A stretch of 64,000 nt of DNA from Vibrio gallaecicus (GCF_024347495.1 NZ_AP025490.1:1550001-1614000); one strand, 5' to 3'; shown: positions 41,401-41,722, counted from the first letter of the stretch. A program made the numbers and translations. The notes: a model not told the origin generated them from the letters alone.

Positions 41401-41684
41401 TGATTACTGATTTTGAAGTAGGTAGTGATCGAATTGATTTATCTGAATTATTACATGACGATAATACTATGGATGAAGTTCTAGGGCGCTTAACTGCAAG
41501 AATCAGTGATGATAGTCAGGACTTAGAAATTACAGTTACTAATGATCAAGGTTCGCAGACTATTGTTCTACAAGGTCAAGCGAGTAACTTGAGCGGGTTA
41601 GATACTGATAATTCAGGTACCTTTACAAGTGATGAACTTACTAATCTTGTGAACTCATTGATGACAAACTTACCAACATCATAA
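2172..41684 (+). CDS. Giant LapA/FrhA-like RTX adhesin, type I secreted, 13,170 aa
   Basis: Role (inferred from architecture): surface-retained biofilm/attachment adhesin exported by a type I system. Start: ATG at 2172 has GAGG at 2163-2166, 5 nt spacing; the in-frame TTG at 2133 has no Shine-Dalgarno. Domains by residue: 1-91 retention module (DITAVIASSALVIGQ onward); 92-95 TAAG, a LapG-type cleavage motif; 151-1242 thirteen 84-aa Ig-like repeats; 1243-1552 three different ~103-aa Ig-like domains; 1553-1656 a variant of the second half of the big unit; 1657-11556 forty-five 220-aa units, each a 114-aa plus a 106-aa Ig-like domain starting with Asp; 11557-13170 a C-terminal region with RTX-like patches, a cadherin-like domain, a vWA domain (MIDAS DSSGS at 12682-12686), RTX nonapeptides at ~13006-13066 and a VCA0849-type secretion signal. 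One uninterrupted frame spans 39.5 kb. Repeat copy number depends on the assembly. It is divergent from its likely TolC-like port. Confidence 0.95.
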   Translation: MDITAVIASSALVIGQRIVVGVDGQIRVLKDGEPLLNGDVVLETSDESNQPIVKVNRFVDDNELDITDDIANIFAALEQGEDPTQLNDEFATAAGTSGGSSLVAGGSIERDGTEIIAQTEFLTEGFVSIGLSETQSLGLIEAFQALDSTLDTTAPDAPALTLDTDSGSAADDFLTNDGSFTVGGTEDGATVEYLVDGNWTTTAPVPTEGDNAITVRQTDAAGNTSGSSTLTFTLDTTAPDAPALTLDTDSGSAADDFLTNDGSFTVGGTEDGATVEYLVDGNWTTTAPVPTEGDNTITVRQTDAAGNTSGSSTLTFTLDTTAPDAPALTLDTDSGSAADDFLTNDGSFTVGGTEDGATVEYLVDGNWTTTAPVPTEGDNTITVRQTDAAGNTSGSSTLTFTLDTTAPDAPALTLDTDSGSAADDFLTNDGSFTVGGTEDGATVEYLVDGNWTTTAPVPTEGDNTITVRQTDAAGNTSGSSTLTFTLDTTAPDAPALTLDTDSGSAADDFLTNDGSFTVGGTEDGATVEYLVDGNWTTTAPVPTEGDNTITVRQTDAAGNTSGSSTLTFTLDTTAPDAPALTLDTDSGSAADDFLTNDGSFTVGGTEDGATVEYLVDGNWTTTAPVPTEGDNTITVRQTDAAGNTSGSSTLTFTLDTTAPDAPALTLDTDSGSAADDFLTNDGSFTVGGTEDGATVEYLVDGNWTTTAPVPTEGDNTITVRQTDAAGNTSGSSTLTFTLDTTAPDAPALTLDTDSGSAADDFLTNDGSFTVGGTEDGATVEYLVDGNWTTTAPVPTEGDNTITVRQTDAAGNTSGSSTLTFTLDTTAPDAPALTLDTDSGSAADDFLTNDGSFTVGGTEDGATVEYLVDGNWTTTAPVPTEGDNTITVRQTDAAGNTSGSSTLTFTLDTTAPDAPALTLDTDSGSAADDFLTNDGSFTVGGTEDGATVEYLVDGNWTTTAPVPTEGDNTITVRQTDAAGNTSGSSTLTFTLDTTAPDAPALTLDTDSGSAADDFLTNDGSFTVGGTEDGATVEYLVDGNWTTTAPVPTEGDNTITVRQTDAAGNTSGSSTLTFTLDTTAPDAPALTLDTDSGSAADDFLTNDGSFTVGGTEDGATVEYLVDGNWTTTAPVPTEGDNTITVRQTDAAGNTSGSSTLTFTLDTTAPDAPALTLDTDSGSAADDFLTNDGSFTVGGTEDGATVEYLVDGNWTTTAPVPTEGDNTITVRQTDAAGNTSGSSTLTFTLDTQAESGNVSVDSITSDDVVTETEKEQTIFVTGTATDGDIQPNDVVTAVINGTTYTSVVKENGTWELSVNGEDLAEDTEFTVSVSSTDNAGNSVSSSGTSTHIYDSTPVNVNIDIDPITEDSVINATEAQGTVTITGSVTGENYVSGTVALTINGVEYVGQVIDGKYSIDVNGSDLNFDSDNIVDAKVDVVNEAGNVGSATSTEFYLVDLTARGTIVIESIADDNVINQSESESTVSVKGTVGRDADTGDQVSVLVNGVTYLTVVQSDKTWSVDVQGSDLVADNSVTATVTGQDWVGNEFSSSTSKAYDLDTDISKPTIDLVASSDSGDSDTDNLTNDKTPTFSLGNIDDDVVAAGIVVLKDGVALEGTLTEEQDGTWSFTPSADLADGTYDLSVKATDDAGNSDTSDALAVTIDTDAAATITIDDDIAGDDIVNAAEAAGDVTITGTVGGDAKEGDTVTLTVNGNSTDYTGTVKADGTYSINVPGSELVADADSTIVASVSGTDEAGNPFTATTETSGDNKDGGYEVDTGISKPTIDLVASSDSGKEDAHGSDTDNLTNDTTPTFTFGNIDDDVEKVEVFNGTTLLGEAVKVEGVWTFTATDGQLTEGANSITVKATDDAGNSDTSDALAVTIDTDAAATITIDDDIAGDDIVNAAEAAGDVTITGTVGGDAKEGDTVTLTVNGNSTDYTGTVKADGTYSINVPGSELVADADSTIVASVSGTDEAGNPFTATTETSGDNKDGGYEVDTGISKPTIDLVASSDSGKEDAHGSDTDNLTNDTTPTFTFGNIDDDVEKVEVFNGTTLLGEAVKVEGVWTFTATDGQLTEGANSITVKATDDAGNSDTSDALAVTIDTDAAATITIDDDIAGDDIVNAAEAAGDVTITGTVGGDAKEGDTVTLTVNGNSTDYTGTVKADGTYSINVPGSELVADADSTIVASVSGTDEAGNPFTATTETSGDNKDGGYEVDTGISKPTIDLVASSDSGKEDAHGSDTDNLTNDTTPTFTFGNIDDDVEKVEVFNGTTLLGEAVKVEGVWTFTATDGQLTEGANSITVKATDDAGNSDTSDALAVTIDTDAAATITIDDDIAGDDIVNAAEAAGDVTITGTVGGDAKEGDTVTLTVNGNSTDYTGTVKADGTYSINVPGSELVADADSTIVASVSGTDEAGNPFTATTETSGDNKDGGYEVDTGISKPTIDLVASSDSGKEDAHGSDTDNLTNDTTPTFTFGNIDDDVEKVEVFNGTTLLGEAVKVEGVWTFTATDGQLTEGANSITVKATDDAGNSDTSDALAVTIDTDAAATITIDDDIAGDDIVNAAEAAGDVTITGTVGGDAKEGDTVTLTVNGNSTDYTGTVKADGTYSINVPGSELVADADSTIVASVSGTDEAGNPFTATTETSGDNKDGGYEVDTGISKPTIDLVASSDSGKEDAHGSDTDNLTNDTTPTFTFGNIDDDVEKVEVFNGTTLLGEAVKVEGVWTFTATDGQLTEGANSITVKATDDAGNSDTSDALAVTIDTDAAATITIDDDIAGDDIVNAAEAAGDVTITGTVGGDAKEGDTVTLTVNGNSTDYTGTVKADGTYSINVPGSELVADADSTIVASVSGTDEAGNPFTATTETSGDNKDGGYEVDTGISKPTIDLVASSDSGKEDAHGSDTDNLTNDTTPTFTFGNIDDDVEKVEVFNGTTLLGEAVKVEGVWTFTATDGQLTEGANSITVKATDDAGNSDTSDALAVTIDTDAAATITIDDDIAGDDIVNAAEAAGDVTITGTVGGDAKEGDTVTLTVNGNSTDYTGTVKADGTYSINVPGSELVADADSTIVASVSGTDEAGNPFTATTETSGDNKDGGYEVDTGISKPTIDLVASSDSGKEDAHGSDTDNLTNDTTPTFTFGNIDDDVEKVEVFNGTTLLGEAVKVEGVWTFTATDGQLTEGANSITVKATDDAGNSDTSDALAVTIDTDAAATITIDDDIAGDDIVNAAEAAGDVTITGTVGGDAKEGDTVTLTVNGNSTDYTGTVKADGTYSINVPGSELVADADSTIVASVSGTDEAGNPFTATTETSGDNKDGGYEVDTGISKPTIDLVASSDSGKEDAHGSDTDNLTNDTTPTFTFGNIDDDVEKVEVFNGTTLLGEAVKVEGVWTFTATDGQLTEGANSITVKATDDAGNSDTSDALAVTIDTDAAATITIDDDIAGDDIVNAAEAAGDVTITGTVGGDAKEGDTVTLTVNGNSTDYTGTVKADGTYSINVPGSELVADADSTIVASVSGTDEAGNPFTATTETSGDNKDGGYEVDTGISKPTIDLVASSDSGKEDAHGSDTDNLTNDTTPTFTFGNIDDDVEKVEVFNGTTLLGEAVKVEGVWTFTATDGQLTEGANSITVKATDDAGNSDTSDALAVTIDTDAAATITIDDDIAGDDIVNAAEAAGDVTITGTVGGDAKEGDTVTLTVNGNSTDYTGTVKADGTYSINVPGSELVADADSTIVASVSGTDEAGNPFTATTETSGDNKDGGYEVDTGISKPTIDLVASSDSGKEDAHGSDTDNLTNDTTPTFTFGNIDDDVEKVEVFNGTTLLGEAVKVEGVWTFTATDGQLTEGANSITVKATDDAGNSDTSDALAVTIDTDAAATITIDDDIAGDDIVNAAEAAGDVTITGTVGGDAKEGDTVTLTVNGNSTDYTGTVKADGTYSINVPGSELVADADSTIVASVSGTDEAGNPFTATTETSGDNKDGGYEVDTGISKPTIDLVASSDSGKEDAHGSDTDNLTNDTTPTFTFGNIDDDVEKVEVFNGTTLLGEAVKVEGVWTFTATDGQLTEGANSITVKATDDAGNSDTSDALAVTIDTDAAATITIDDDIAGDDIVNAAEAAGDVTITGTVGGDAKEGDTVTLTVNGNSTDYTGTVKADGTYSINVPGSELVADADSTIVASVSGTDEAGNPFTATTETSGDNKDGGYEVDTGISKPTIDLVASSDSGKEDAHGSDTDNLTNDTTPTFTFGNIDDDVEKVEVFNGTTLLGEAVKVEGVWTFTATDGQLTEGANSITVKATDDAGNSDTSDALAVTIDTDAAATITIDDDIAGDDIVNAAEAAGDVTITGTVGGDAKEGDTVTLTVNGNSTDYTGTVKADGTYSINVPGSELVADADSTIVASVSGTDEAGNPFTATTETSGDNKDGGYEVDTGISKPTIDLVASSDSGKEDAHGSDTDNLTNDTTPTFTFGNIDDDVEKVEVFNGTTLLGEAVKVEGVWTFTATDGQLTEGANSITVKATDDAGNSDTSDALAVTIDTDAAATITIDDDIAGDDIVNAAEAAGDVTITGTVGGDAKEGDTVTLTVNGNSTDYTGTVKADGTYSINVPGSELVADADSTIVASVSGTDEAGNPFTATTETSGDNKDGGYEVDTGISKPTIDLVASSDSGKEDAHGSDTDNLTNDTTPTFTFGNIDDDVEKVEVFNGTTLLGEAVKVEGVWTFTATDGQLTEGANSITVKATDDAGNSDTSDALAVTIDTDAAATITIDDDIAGDDIVNAAEAAGDVTITGTVGGDAKEGDTVTLTVNGNSTDYTGTVKADGTYSINVPGSELVADADSTIVASVSGTDEAGNPFTATTETSGDNKDGGYEVDTGISKPTIDLVASSDSGKEDAHGSDTDNLTNDTTPTFTFGNIDDDVEKVEVFNGTTLLGEAVKVEGVWTFTATDGQLTEGANSITVKATDDAGNSDTSDALAVTIDTDAAATITIDDDIAGDDIVNAAEAAGDVTITGTVGGDAKEGDTVTLTVNGNSTDYTGTVKADGTYSINVPGSELVADADSTIVASVSGTDEAGNPFTATTETSGDNKDGGYEVDTGISKPTIDLVASSDSGKEDAHGSDTDNLTNDTTPTFTFGNIDDDVEKVEVFNGTTLLGEAVKVEGVWTFTATDGQLTEGANSITVKATDDAGNSDTSDALAVTIDTDAAATITIDDDIAGDDIVNAAEAAGDVTITGTVGGDAKEGDTVTLTVNGNSTDYTGTVKADGTYSINVPGSELVADADSTIVASVSGTDEAGNPFTATTETSGDNKDGGYEVDTGISKPTIDLVASSDSGKEDAHGSDTDNLTNDTTPTFTFGNIDDDVEKVEVFNGTTLLGEAVKVEGVWTFTATDGQLTEGANSITVKATDDAGNSDTSDALAVTIDTDAAATITIDDDIAGDDIVNAAEAAGDVTITGTVGGDAKEGDTVTLTVNGNSTDYTGTVKADGTYSINVPGSELVADADSTIVASVSGTDEAGNPFTATTETSGDNKDGGYEVDTGISKPTIDLVASSDSGKEDAHGSDTDNLTNDTTPTFTFGNIDDDVEKVEVFNGTTLLGEAVKVEGVWTFTATDGQLTEGANSITVKATDDAGNSDTSDALAVTIDTDAAATITIDDDIAGDDIVNAAEAAGDVTITGTVGGDAKEGDTVTLTVNGNSTDYTGTVKADGTYSINVPGSELVADADSTIVASVSGTDEAGNPFTATTETSGDNKDGGYEVDTGISKPTIDLVASSDSGKEDAHGSDTDNLTNDTTPTFTFGNIDDDVEKVEVFNGTTLLGEAVKVEGVWTFTATDGQLTEGANSITVKATDDAGNSDTSDALAVTIDTDAAATITIDDDIAGDDIVNAAEAAGDVTITGTVGGDAKEGDTVTLTVNGNSTDYTGTVKADGTYSINVPGSELVADADSTIVASVSGTDEAGNPFTATTETSGDNKDGGYEVDTGISKPTIDLVASSDSGKEDAHGSDTDNLTNDTTPTFTFGNIDDDVEKVEVFNGTTLLGEAVKVEGVWTFTATDGQLTEGANSITVKATDDAGNSDTSDALAVTIDTDAAATITIDDDIAGDDIVNAAEAAGDVTITGTVGGDAKEGDTVTLTVNGNSTDYTGTVKADGTYSINVPGSELVADADSTIVASVSGTDEAGNPFTATTETSGDNKDGGYEVDTGISKPTIDLVASSDSGKEDAHGSDTDNLTNDTTPTFTFGNIDDDVEKVEVFNGTTLLGEAVKVEGVWTFTATDGQLTEGANSITVKATDDAGNSDTSDALAVTIDTDAAATITIDDDIAGDDIVNAAEAAGDVTITGTVGGDAKEGDTVTLTVNGNSTDYTGTVKADGTYSINVPGSELVADADSTIVASVSGTDEAGNPFTATTETSGDNKDGGYEVDTGISKPTIDLVASSDSGKEDAHGSDTDNLTNDTTPTFTFGNIDDDVEKVEVFNGTTLLGEAVKVEGVWTFTATDGQLTEGANSITVKATDDAGNSDTSDALAVTIDTDAAATITIDDDIAGDDIVNAAEAAGDVTITGTVGGDAKEGDTVTLTVNGNSTDYTGTVKADGTYSINVPGSELVADADSTIVASVSGTDEAGNPFTATTETSGDNKDGGYEVDTGISKPTIDLVASSDSGKEDAHGSDTDNLTNDTTPTFTFGNIDDDVEKVEVFNGTTLLGEAVKVEGVWTFTATDGQLTEGANSITVKATDDAGNSDTSDALAVTIDTDAAATITIDDDIAGDDIVNAAEAAGDVTITGTVGGDAKEGDTVTLTVNGNSTDYTGTVKADGTYSINVPGSELVADADSTIVASVSGTDEAGNPFTATTETSGDNKDGGYEVDTGISKPTIDLVASSDSGKEDAHGSDTDNLTNDTTPTFTFGNIDDDVEKVEVFNGTTLLGEAVKVEGVWTFTATDGQLTEGANSITVKATDDAGNSDTSDALAVTIDTDAAATITIDDDIAGDDIVNAAEAAGDVTITGTVGGDAKEGDTVTLTVNGNSTDYTGTVKADGTYSINVPGSELVADADSTIVASVSGTDEAGNPFTATTETSGDNKDGGYEVDTGISKPTIDLVASSDSGKEDAHGSDTDNLTNDTTPTFTFGNIDDDVEKVEVFNGTTLLGEAVKVEGVWTFTATDGQLTEGANSITVKATDDAGNSDTSDALAVTIDTDAAATITIDDDIAGDDIVNAAEAAGDVTITGTVGGDAKEGDTVTLTVNGNSTDYTGTVKADGTYSINVPGSELVADADSTIVASVSGTDEAGNPFTATTETSGDNKDGGYEVDTGISKPTIDLVASSDSGKEDAHGSDTDNLTNDTTPTFTFGNIDDDVEKVEVFNGTTLLGEAVKVEGVWTFTATDGQLTEGANSITVKATDDAGNSDTSDALAVTIDTDAAATITIDDDIAGDDIVNAAEAAGDVTITGTVGGDAKEGDTVTLTVNGNSTDYTGTVKADGTYSINVPGSELVADADSTIVASVSGTDEAGNPFTATTETSGDNKDGGYEVDTGISKPTIDLVASSDSGKEDAHGSDTDNLTNDTTPTFTFGNIDDDVEKVEVFNGTTLLGEAVKVEGVWTFTATDGQLTEGANSITVKATDDAGNSDTSDALAVTIDTDAAATITIDDDIAGDDIVNAAEAAGDVTITGTVGGDAKEGDTVTLTVNGNSTDYTGTVKADGTYSINVPGSELVADADSTIVASVSGTDEAGNPFTATTETSGDNKDGGYEVDTGISKPTIDLVASSDSGKEDAHGSDTDNLTNDTTPTFTFGNIDDDVEKVEVFNGTTLLGEAVKVEGVWTFTATDGQLTEGANSITVKATDDAGNSDTSDALAVTIDTDAAATITIDDDIAGDDIVNAAEAAGDVTITGTVGGDAKEGDTVTLTVNGNSTDYTGTVKADGTYSINVPGSELVADADSTIVASVSGTDEAGNPFTATTETSGDNKDGGYEVDTGISKPTIDLVASSDSGKEDAHGSDTDNLTNDTTPTFTFGNIDDDVEKVEVFNGTTLLGEAVKVEGVWTFTATDGQLTEGANSITVKATDDAGNSDTSDALAVTIDTDAAATITIDDDIAGDDIVNAAEAAGDVTITGTVGGDAKEGDTVTLTVNGNSTDYTGTVKADGTYSINVPGSELVADADSTIVASVSGTDEAGNPFTATTETSGDNKDGGYEVDTGISKPTIDLVASSDSGKEDAHGSDTDNLTNDTTPTFTFGNIDDDVEKVEVFNGTTLLGEAVKVEGVWTFTATDGQLTEGANSITVKATDDAGNSDTSDALAVTIDTDAAATITIDDDIAGDDIVNAAEAAGDVTITGTVGGDAKEGDTVTLTVNGNSTDYTGTVKADGTYSINVPGSELVADADSTIVASVSGTDEAGNPFTATTETSGDNKDGGYEVDTGISKPTIDLVASSDSGKEDAHGSDTDNLTNDTTPTFTFGNIDDDVEKVEVFNGTTLLGEAVKVEGVWTFTATDGQLTEGANSITVKATDDAGNSDTSDALAVTIDTDAAATITIDDDIAGDDIVNAAEAAGDVTITGTVGGDAKEGDTVTLTVNGNSTDYTGTVKADGTYSINVPGSELVADADSTIVASVSGTDEAGNPFTATTETSGDNKDGGYEVDTGISKPTIDLVASSDSGKEDAHGSDTDNLTNDTTPTFTFGNIDDDVEKVEVFNGTTLLGEAVKVEGVWTFTATDGQLTEGANSITVKATDDAGNSDTSDALAVTIDTDAAATITIDDDIAGDDIVNAAEAAGDVTITGTVGGDAKEGDTVTLTVNGNSTDYTGTVKADGTYSINVPGSELVADADSTIVASVSGTDEAGNPFTATTETSGDNKDGGYEVDTGISKPTIDLVASSDSGKEDAHGSDTDNLTNDTTPTFTFGNIDDDVEKVEVFNGTTLLGEAVKVEGVWTFTATDGQLTEGANSITVKATDDAGNSDTSDALAVTIDTDAAATITIDDDIAGDDIVNAAEAAGDVTITGTVGGDAKEGDTVTLTVNGNSTDYTGTVKADGTYSINVPGSELVADADSTIVASVSGTDEAGNPFTATTETSGDNKDGGYEVDTGISKPTIDLVASSDSGKEDAHGSDTDNLTNDTTPTFTFGNIDDDVEKVEVFNGTTLLGEAVKVEGVWTFTATDGQLTEGANSITVKATDDAGNSDTSDALAVTIDTDAAATITIDDDIAGDDIVNAAEAAGDVTITGTVGGDAKEGDTVTLTVNGNSTDYTGTVKADGTYSINVPGSELVADADSTIVASVSGTDEAGNPFTATTETSGDNKDGGYEVDTGISKPTIDLVASSDSGKEDAHGSDTDNLTNDTTPTFTFGNIDDDVEKVEVFNGTTLLGEAVKVEGVWTFTATDGQLTEGANSITVKATDDAGNSDTSDALAVTIDTDAAATITIDDDIAGDDIVNAAEAAGDVTITGTVGGDAKEGDTVTLTVNGNSTDYTGTVKADGTYSINVPGSELVADADSTIVASVSGTDEAGNPFTATTETSGDNKDGGYEVDTGISKPTIDLVASSDSGKEDAHGSDTDNLTNDTTPTFTFGNIDDDVEKVEVFNGTTLLGEAVKVEGVWTFTATDGQLTEGANSITVKATDDAGNSDTSDALAVTIDTDAAATITIDDDIAGDDIVNAAEAAGDVTITGTVGGDAKEGDTVTLTVNGNSTDYTGTVKADGTYSINVPGSELVADADSTIVASVSGTDEAGNPFTATTETSGDNKDGGYEVDTGISKPTIDLVASSDSGKEDAHGSDTDNLTNDTTPTFTFGNIDDDVEKVEVFNGTTLLGEAVKVEGVWTFTATDGQLTEGANSITVKATDDAGNSDTSDALAVTIDTDAAATITIDDDIAGDDIVNAAEAAGDVTITGTVGGDAKEGDTVTLTVNGNSTDYTGTVKADGTYSINVPGSELVADADSTIVASVSGTDEAGNPFTATTETSGDNKDGGYEVDTGISKPTIDLVASSDSGKEDAHGSDTDNLTNDTTPTFTFGNIDDDVEKVEVFNGTTLLGEAVKVEGVWTFTATDGQLTEGANSITVKATDDAGNSDTSDALAVTIDTDAAATITIDDDIAGDDIVNAAEAAGDVTITGTVGGDAKEGDTVTLTVNGNSTDYTGTVKADGTYSINVPGSELVADADSTIVASVSGTDEAGNPFTATTETSGDNKDGGYEVDTGISKPTIDLVASSDSGKEDAHGSDTDNLTNDTTPTFTFGNIDDDVEKVEVFNGTTLLGEAVKVEGVWTFTATDGQLTEGANSITVKATDDAGNSDTSDALAVTIDTDAAATITIDDDIAGDDIVNAAEAAGDVTITGTVGGDAKEGDTVTLTVNGNSTDYTGTVKADGTYSINVPGSELVADADSTIVASVSGTDEAGNPFTATTETSGDNKDGGYEVDTGISKPTIDLVASSDSGKEDAHGSDTDNLTNDTTPTFTFGNIDDDVEKVEVFNGTTLLGEAVKVEGVWTFTATDGQLTEGANSITVKATDDAGNSDTSDALAVTIDTDAAATITIDDDIAGDDIVNAAEAAGDVTITGTVGGDAKEGDTVTLTVNGNSTDYTGTVKADGTYSINVPGSELVADADSTIVASVSGTDEAGNPFTATTETSGDNKDGGYEVDTGISKPTIDLVASSDSGKEDAHGSDTDNLTNDTTPTFTFGNIDDDVEKVEVFNGTTLLGEAVKVEGVWTFTATDGQLTEGANSITVKATDDAGNSDTSDALAVTIDTDAAATITIDDDIAGDDIVNAAEAAGDVTITGTVGGDAKEGDTVTLTVNGNSTDYTGTVKADGTYSINVPGSELVADADSTIVASVSGTDEAGNPFTATTETSGDNKDGGYEVDTGISKPTIDLVASSDSGKEDAHGSDTDNLTNDTTPTFTFGNIDDDVEKVEVFNGTTLLGEAVKVEGVWTFTATDGQLTEGANSITVKATDDAGNSDTSDALAVTIDTDAAATITIDDDIAGDDIVNAAEAAGDVTITGTVGGDAKEGDTVTLTVNGNSTDYTGTVKADGTYSINVPGSELVADADSTIVASVSGTDEAGNPFTATTETSGDNKDGGYEVDTGISKPTIDLVASSDSGKEDAHGSDTDNLTNDTTPTFTFGNIDDDVEKVEVFNGTTLLGEAVKVEGVWTFTATDGQLTEGANSITVKATDDAGNSDTSDALAVTIDTDAAATITIDDDIAGDDIVNAAEAAGDVTITGTVGGDAKEGDTVTLTVNGNSTDYTGTVKADGTYSINVPGSELVADADSTIVASVSGTDEAGNPFTATTETSGDNKDGGYEVDTGISKPTIDLVASSDSGKEDAHGSDTDNLTNDTTPTFTFGNIDDDVEKVEVFNGTTLLGEAVKVEGVWTFTATDGQLTEGANSITVKATDDAGNSDTSDALAVTIDTDAAATITIDDDIAGDDIVNAAEAAGDVTITGTVGGDAKEGDTVTLTVNGNSTDYTGTVKADGTYSINVPGSELVADADSTIVASVSGTDEAGNPFTATTETSGDNKDGGYEVDTGISKPTIDLVASSDSGKEDAHGSDTDNLTNDTTPTFTFGNIDDDVEKVEVFNGTTLLGEAVKVEGVWTFTATDGQLTEGANSITVKATDDAGNSATSTELEVIIDTEAGAGIDIDQVTGDGIVNAEEASSDQEITGKVSGDASEGDIVLIYLGVGGSKVLIGSTEVLADNTFKLVTHGSNLVMPNPADLTATVTGSDDAGNDFVASNTERYFVFTETPESPVITNISDDSAASNYSEVTLDGTGEPGSTILLFDEDNNQVNVAPITVDKDGNWTTDISNLVSTSVNDNEFFTAKQVDNYGNTSEASNTVHYYHGDANLAVQEATDDFVLLGEGNDQFNATENDIDNRLIVDGGAGTDTAVFDFSLDSASVTLNADGSVSITENNGDVNTFIEFENFNFTDGGKTVEELFAPSVVIVKDEDDIINSDRSVVSYNVLLPAGALVGATLTVQVEGQQIETKVLTQADINSGSLSFDVDMGTVVDGELNIVAELTYQDQPAGTQFIGSDALSTNIDPSASSFSVDLGTEQSAQFMFDSHVSDAEDDLSSTDSKDVQLSIIVLPELGSLYVVDGDTRTLVDENTVLTEDTQIEYVLDETINSDLSFDASEDFNNISGSETTYTLGSGVIISGGRFDGDRPDSSSTLTPETLHYDNVVNESGLGVGDKELDVSTKDYISIDFTKVGDPNATEVTVTEVNIDFGSVWAHYADNNDADAEIQVILFKDGVQVGNDPYIFDDDTNSAVYDGSGEFTANIQLDGGFDEIRVYTVNGDQSNGSNSNITLQGVEVVDAIVSEKITYEATDSDKGTDTGVITISTSSTQDSTNKAPVLNDSQFDASNEDQVVSLSLDKLNITDADGDQTFITDVKVDPSYGSVQLVIDSEGEVTSAEFTPASDKHFDSVPFTVTVSDGVKSTEGTATLAVNAVADKPNVTVVFGDASNVVISDALHTKLVNANANTSFTESDYAELGHTVMNQYDQKTGTVGNDLIVGSDVSSGDSLIGDANTNPGGTGSDIFVGRDGDDHISGGTGSLDAESAIDTAVYEGNFSEYNLTFVGDTTTLHDWTIIDNLNRDTPESGSTGDKLYQIERLIFADAIVELNEDGTFNVLQDAGFTVTASVADTDGSEYLDEVRISGLPDSAEIVDKDTGNVIGGFVTVGNESVWVIDIVGDTTQHINYDNLAVRDSSGEQLDIDVEVVAVDVNGSTASTSVNVAETNDVMADQGGSVPTTVISLIIDSSGSMASTPSGLSDMRIEYVLQASINLLQNVDSQEGSEKVWVQLIDFDSEATNTGWKTVTEAIALLETAQEKVDEDDYNGIFDAEGWTYYEDGVGAAIDGYKVSPVSDLPSGQTNDVVYFLSDGQNNGSWDSDTNSDWDSFIVDKEVTAVGVGSSGNVPVSGLTEVAGANGKVVYIPDSTITTELPKLRPTIGIAGSLLLSLSGLDAAAVVIDETKASVIQKVDTDGNTINLPTGLTFAKDTVGNELVVDIVYGEFRIAQDGSYYFQPSSGVTEIETGKAVAFEILVTVEDSQGVQSQQLITLNISPNGEVNAVPTSSFNASTGDDQFQGTEQDDIILGHAGNDVLLGAAGDDILLGGDGSDILIGGLGDDILTGGDGDDIFKWVDEPLNNHQDVITDFEVGSDRIDLSELLHDDNTMDEVLGRLTARISDDSQDLEITVTNDQGSQTIVLQGQASNLSGLDTDNSGTFTSDELTNLVNSLMTNLPTS
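2445..2456 (+). other. Candidate LapG cleavage site (TAAG) in the adhesin
   Basis: Codons ACA GCA GCA GGT encode Thr-Ala-Ala-Gly at residues 92-95, directly after the retention module and before a Gly/Ser linker (TSGGSSLVAGG). LapG proteases cut after the di-alanine in [T/A/P]AAG motifs. Cleavage is held back by LapD when cyclic di-GMP is high. I saw no other TAAG in the N-terminal 150 residues. Confidence 0.75.
2622..5897 (+). repeat. Thirteen tandem 252-bp repeats (84-aa Ig-like domains)
   Basis: Exactly 13 units of 252 bp start at 2622 and then every 252 bases to 5646. Each encodes an 84-residue domain starting DTTAPDAPAL and ending STLTFTL. Protein sequence is identical in all copies except GDNA in copy 1 versus GDNT in the rest. 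At the DNA level copies differ at about ten mostly synonymous positions, which recur in combinations: copies 3, 4 and 8 match at every marker I read, as do 6 and 11, and 9 and 13. Confidence 0.95.
7083..36810 (+). repeat. Forty-five tandem 660-bp repeats, apparently base-identical
   Basis: A 660-bp period runs from 7083 to 36810, i.e. 45 full units (29,700 bp) plus 28 bp. Reading line by line I found no base difference between units. Each unit encodes a 114-residue domain (from DTDAAATITI) and a 106-residue domain (from DTGISKPTID). A hand count of 240 bases in the unit (7141-7380) gives 57.5% G+C, against 38% for 120 bases in the C-terminal part (38101-38220). The array ends inside a domain on both sides: on the left it joins a variant second-half domain, on the right the homology stops at 36811 within the last domain. 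Confidence 0.95.
38340..38980 (+). other. Unassigned beta-rich domain in the adhesin C-terminal region
   Basis: Residues ~12057-12270, between an Ig/RTX-like stretch and a cadherin-like domain, do not resemble the repeats. They contain TLGSGVIISGGRFDGD, many Asp/Asn, and FGSVWAHYADNNDADAEIQV. Position and composition suit a calcium-dependent ligand-binding module, as found near the C-terminus of MpAFP and FrhA, but I do not recognise the family. Confidence 0.35.
40197..40782 (+). other. von Willebrand factor A domain in the adhesin
   Basis: The segment starts VISLIIDSSGSMAS, with the MIDAS DxSxS motif at residues 12682-12686, and continues through VWVQLIDFDSEA and VVYFLSDGQNNG, the expected strands of a vWA fold. 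Such domains bind metal-dependent ligands in several large RTX adhesins. It sits between an RTX-like block (~39450-39600) and the terminal RTX repeats. Confidence 0.85.
41187..41681 (+). other. RTX calcium-binding repeats and type I secretion signal of the adhesin
   Basis: Residues ~13006-13066 carry successive GGxGxD-type nonapeptides (GHAGNDVLLG, GAAGDDILLG, GGDGSDILIG, GGLGDDILTG, GGDGDDIFKW). These are followed by DVITDFEVGSDRIDLSELL, typical of the VCA0849 subclass of type I secretion C-terminal target domains. The last ~100 residues are the uncleaved secretion signal, which exits first. Confidence 0.92.
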
Positions 41685-41697
41685 ATAGATGATAAAT

Positions 41698-41722
41698 AAA
41701 AAGGGCCGAAAGGCCCTTTTTT
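41698..41722 (+). terminator. Terminator of the adhesin gene
   Basis: GGGCC-GAAA-GGCCC stem extended by A5/T5 and ending in a run of T, 14 bases after the adhesin stop. The A-run on the other side means it could also work for rlmI arriving from the right. Confidence 0.9.
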
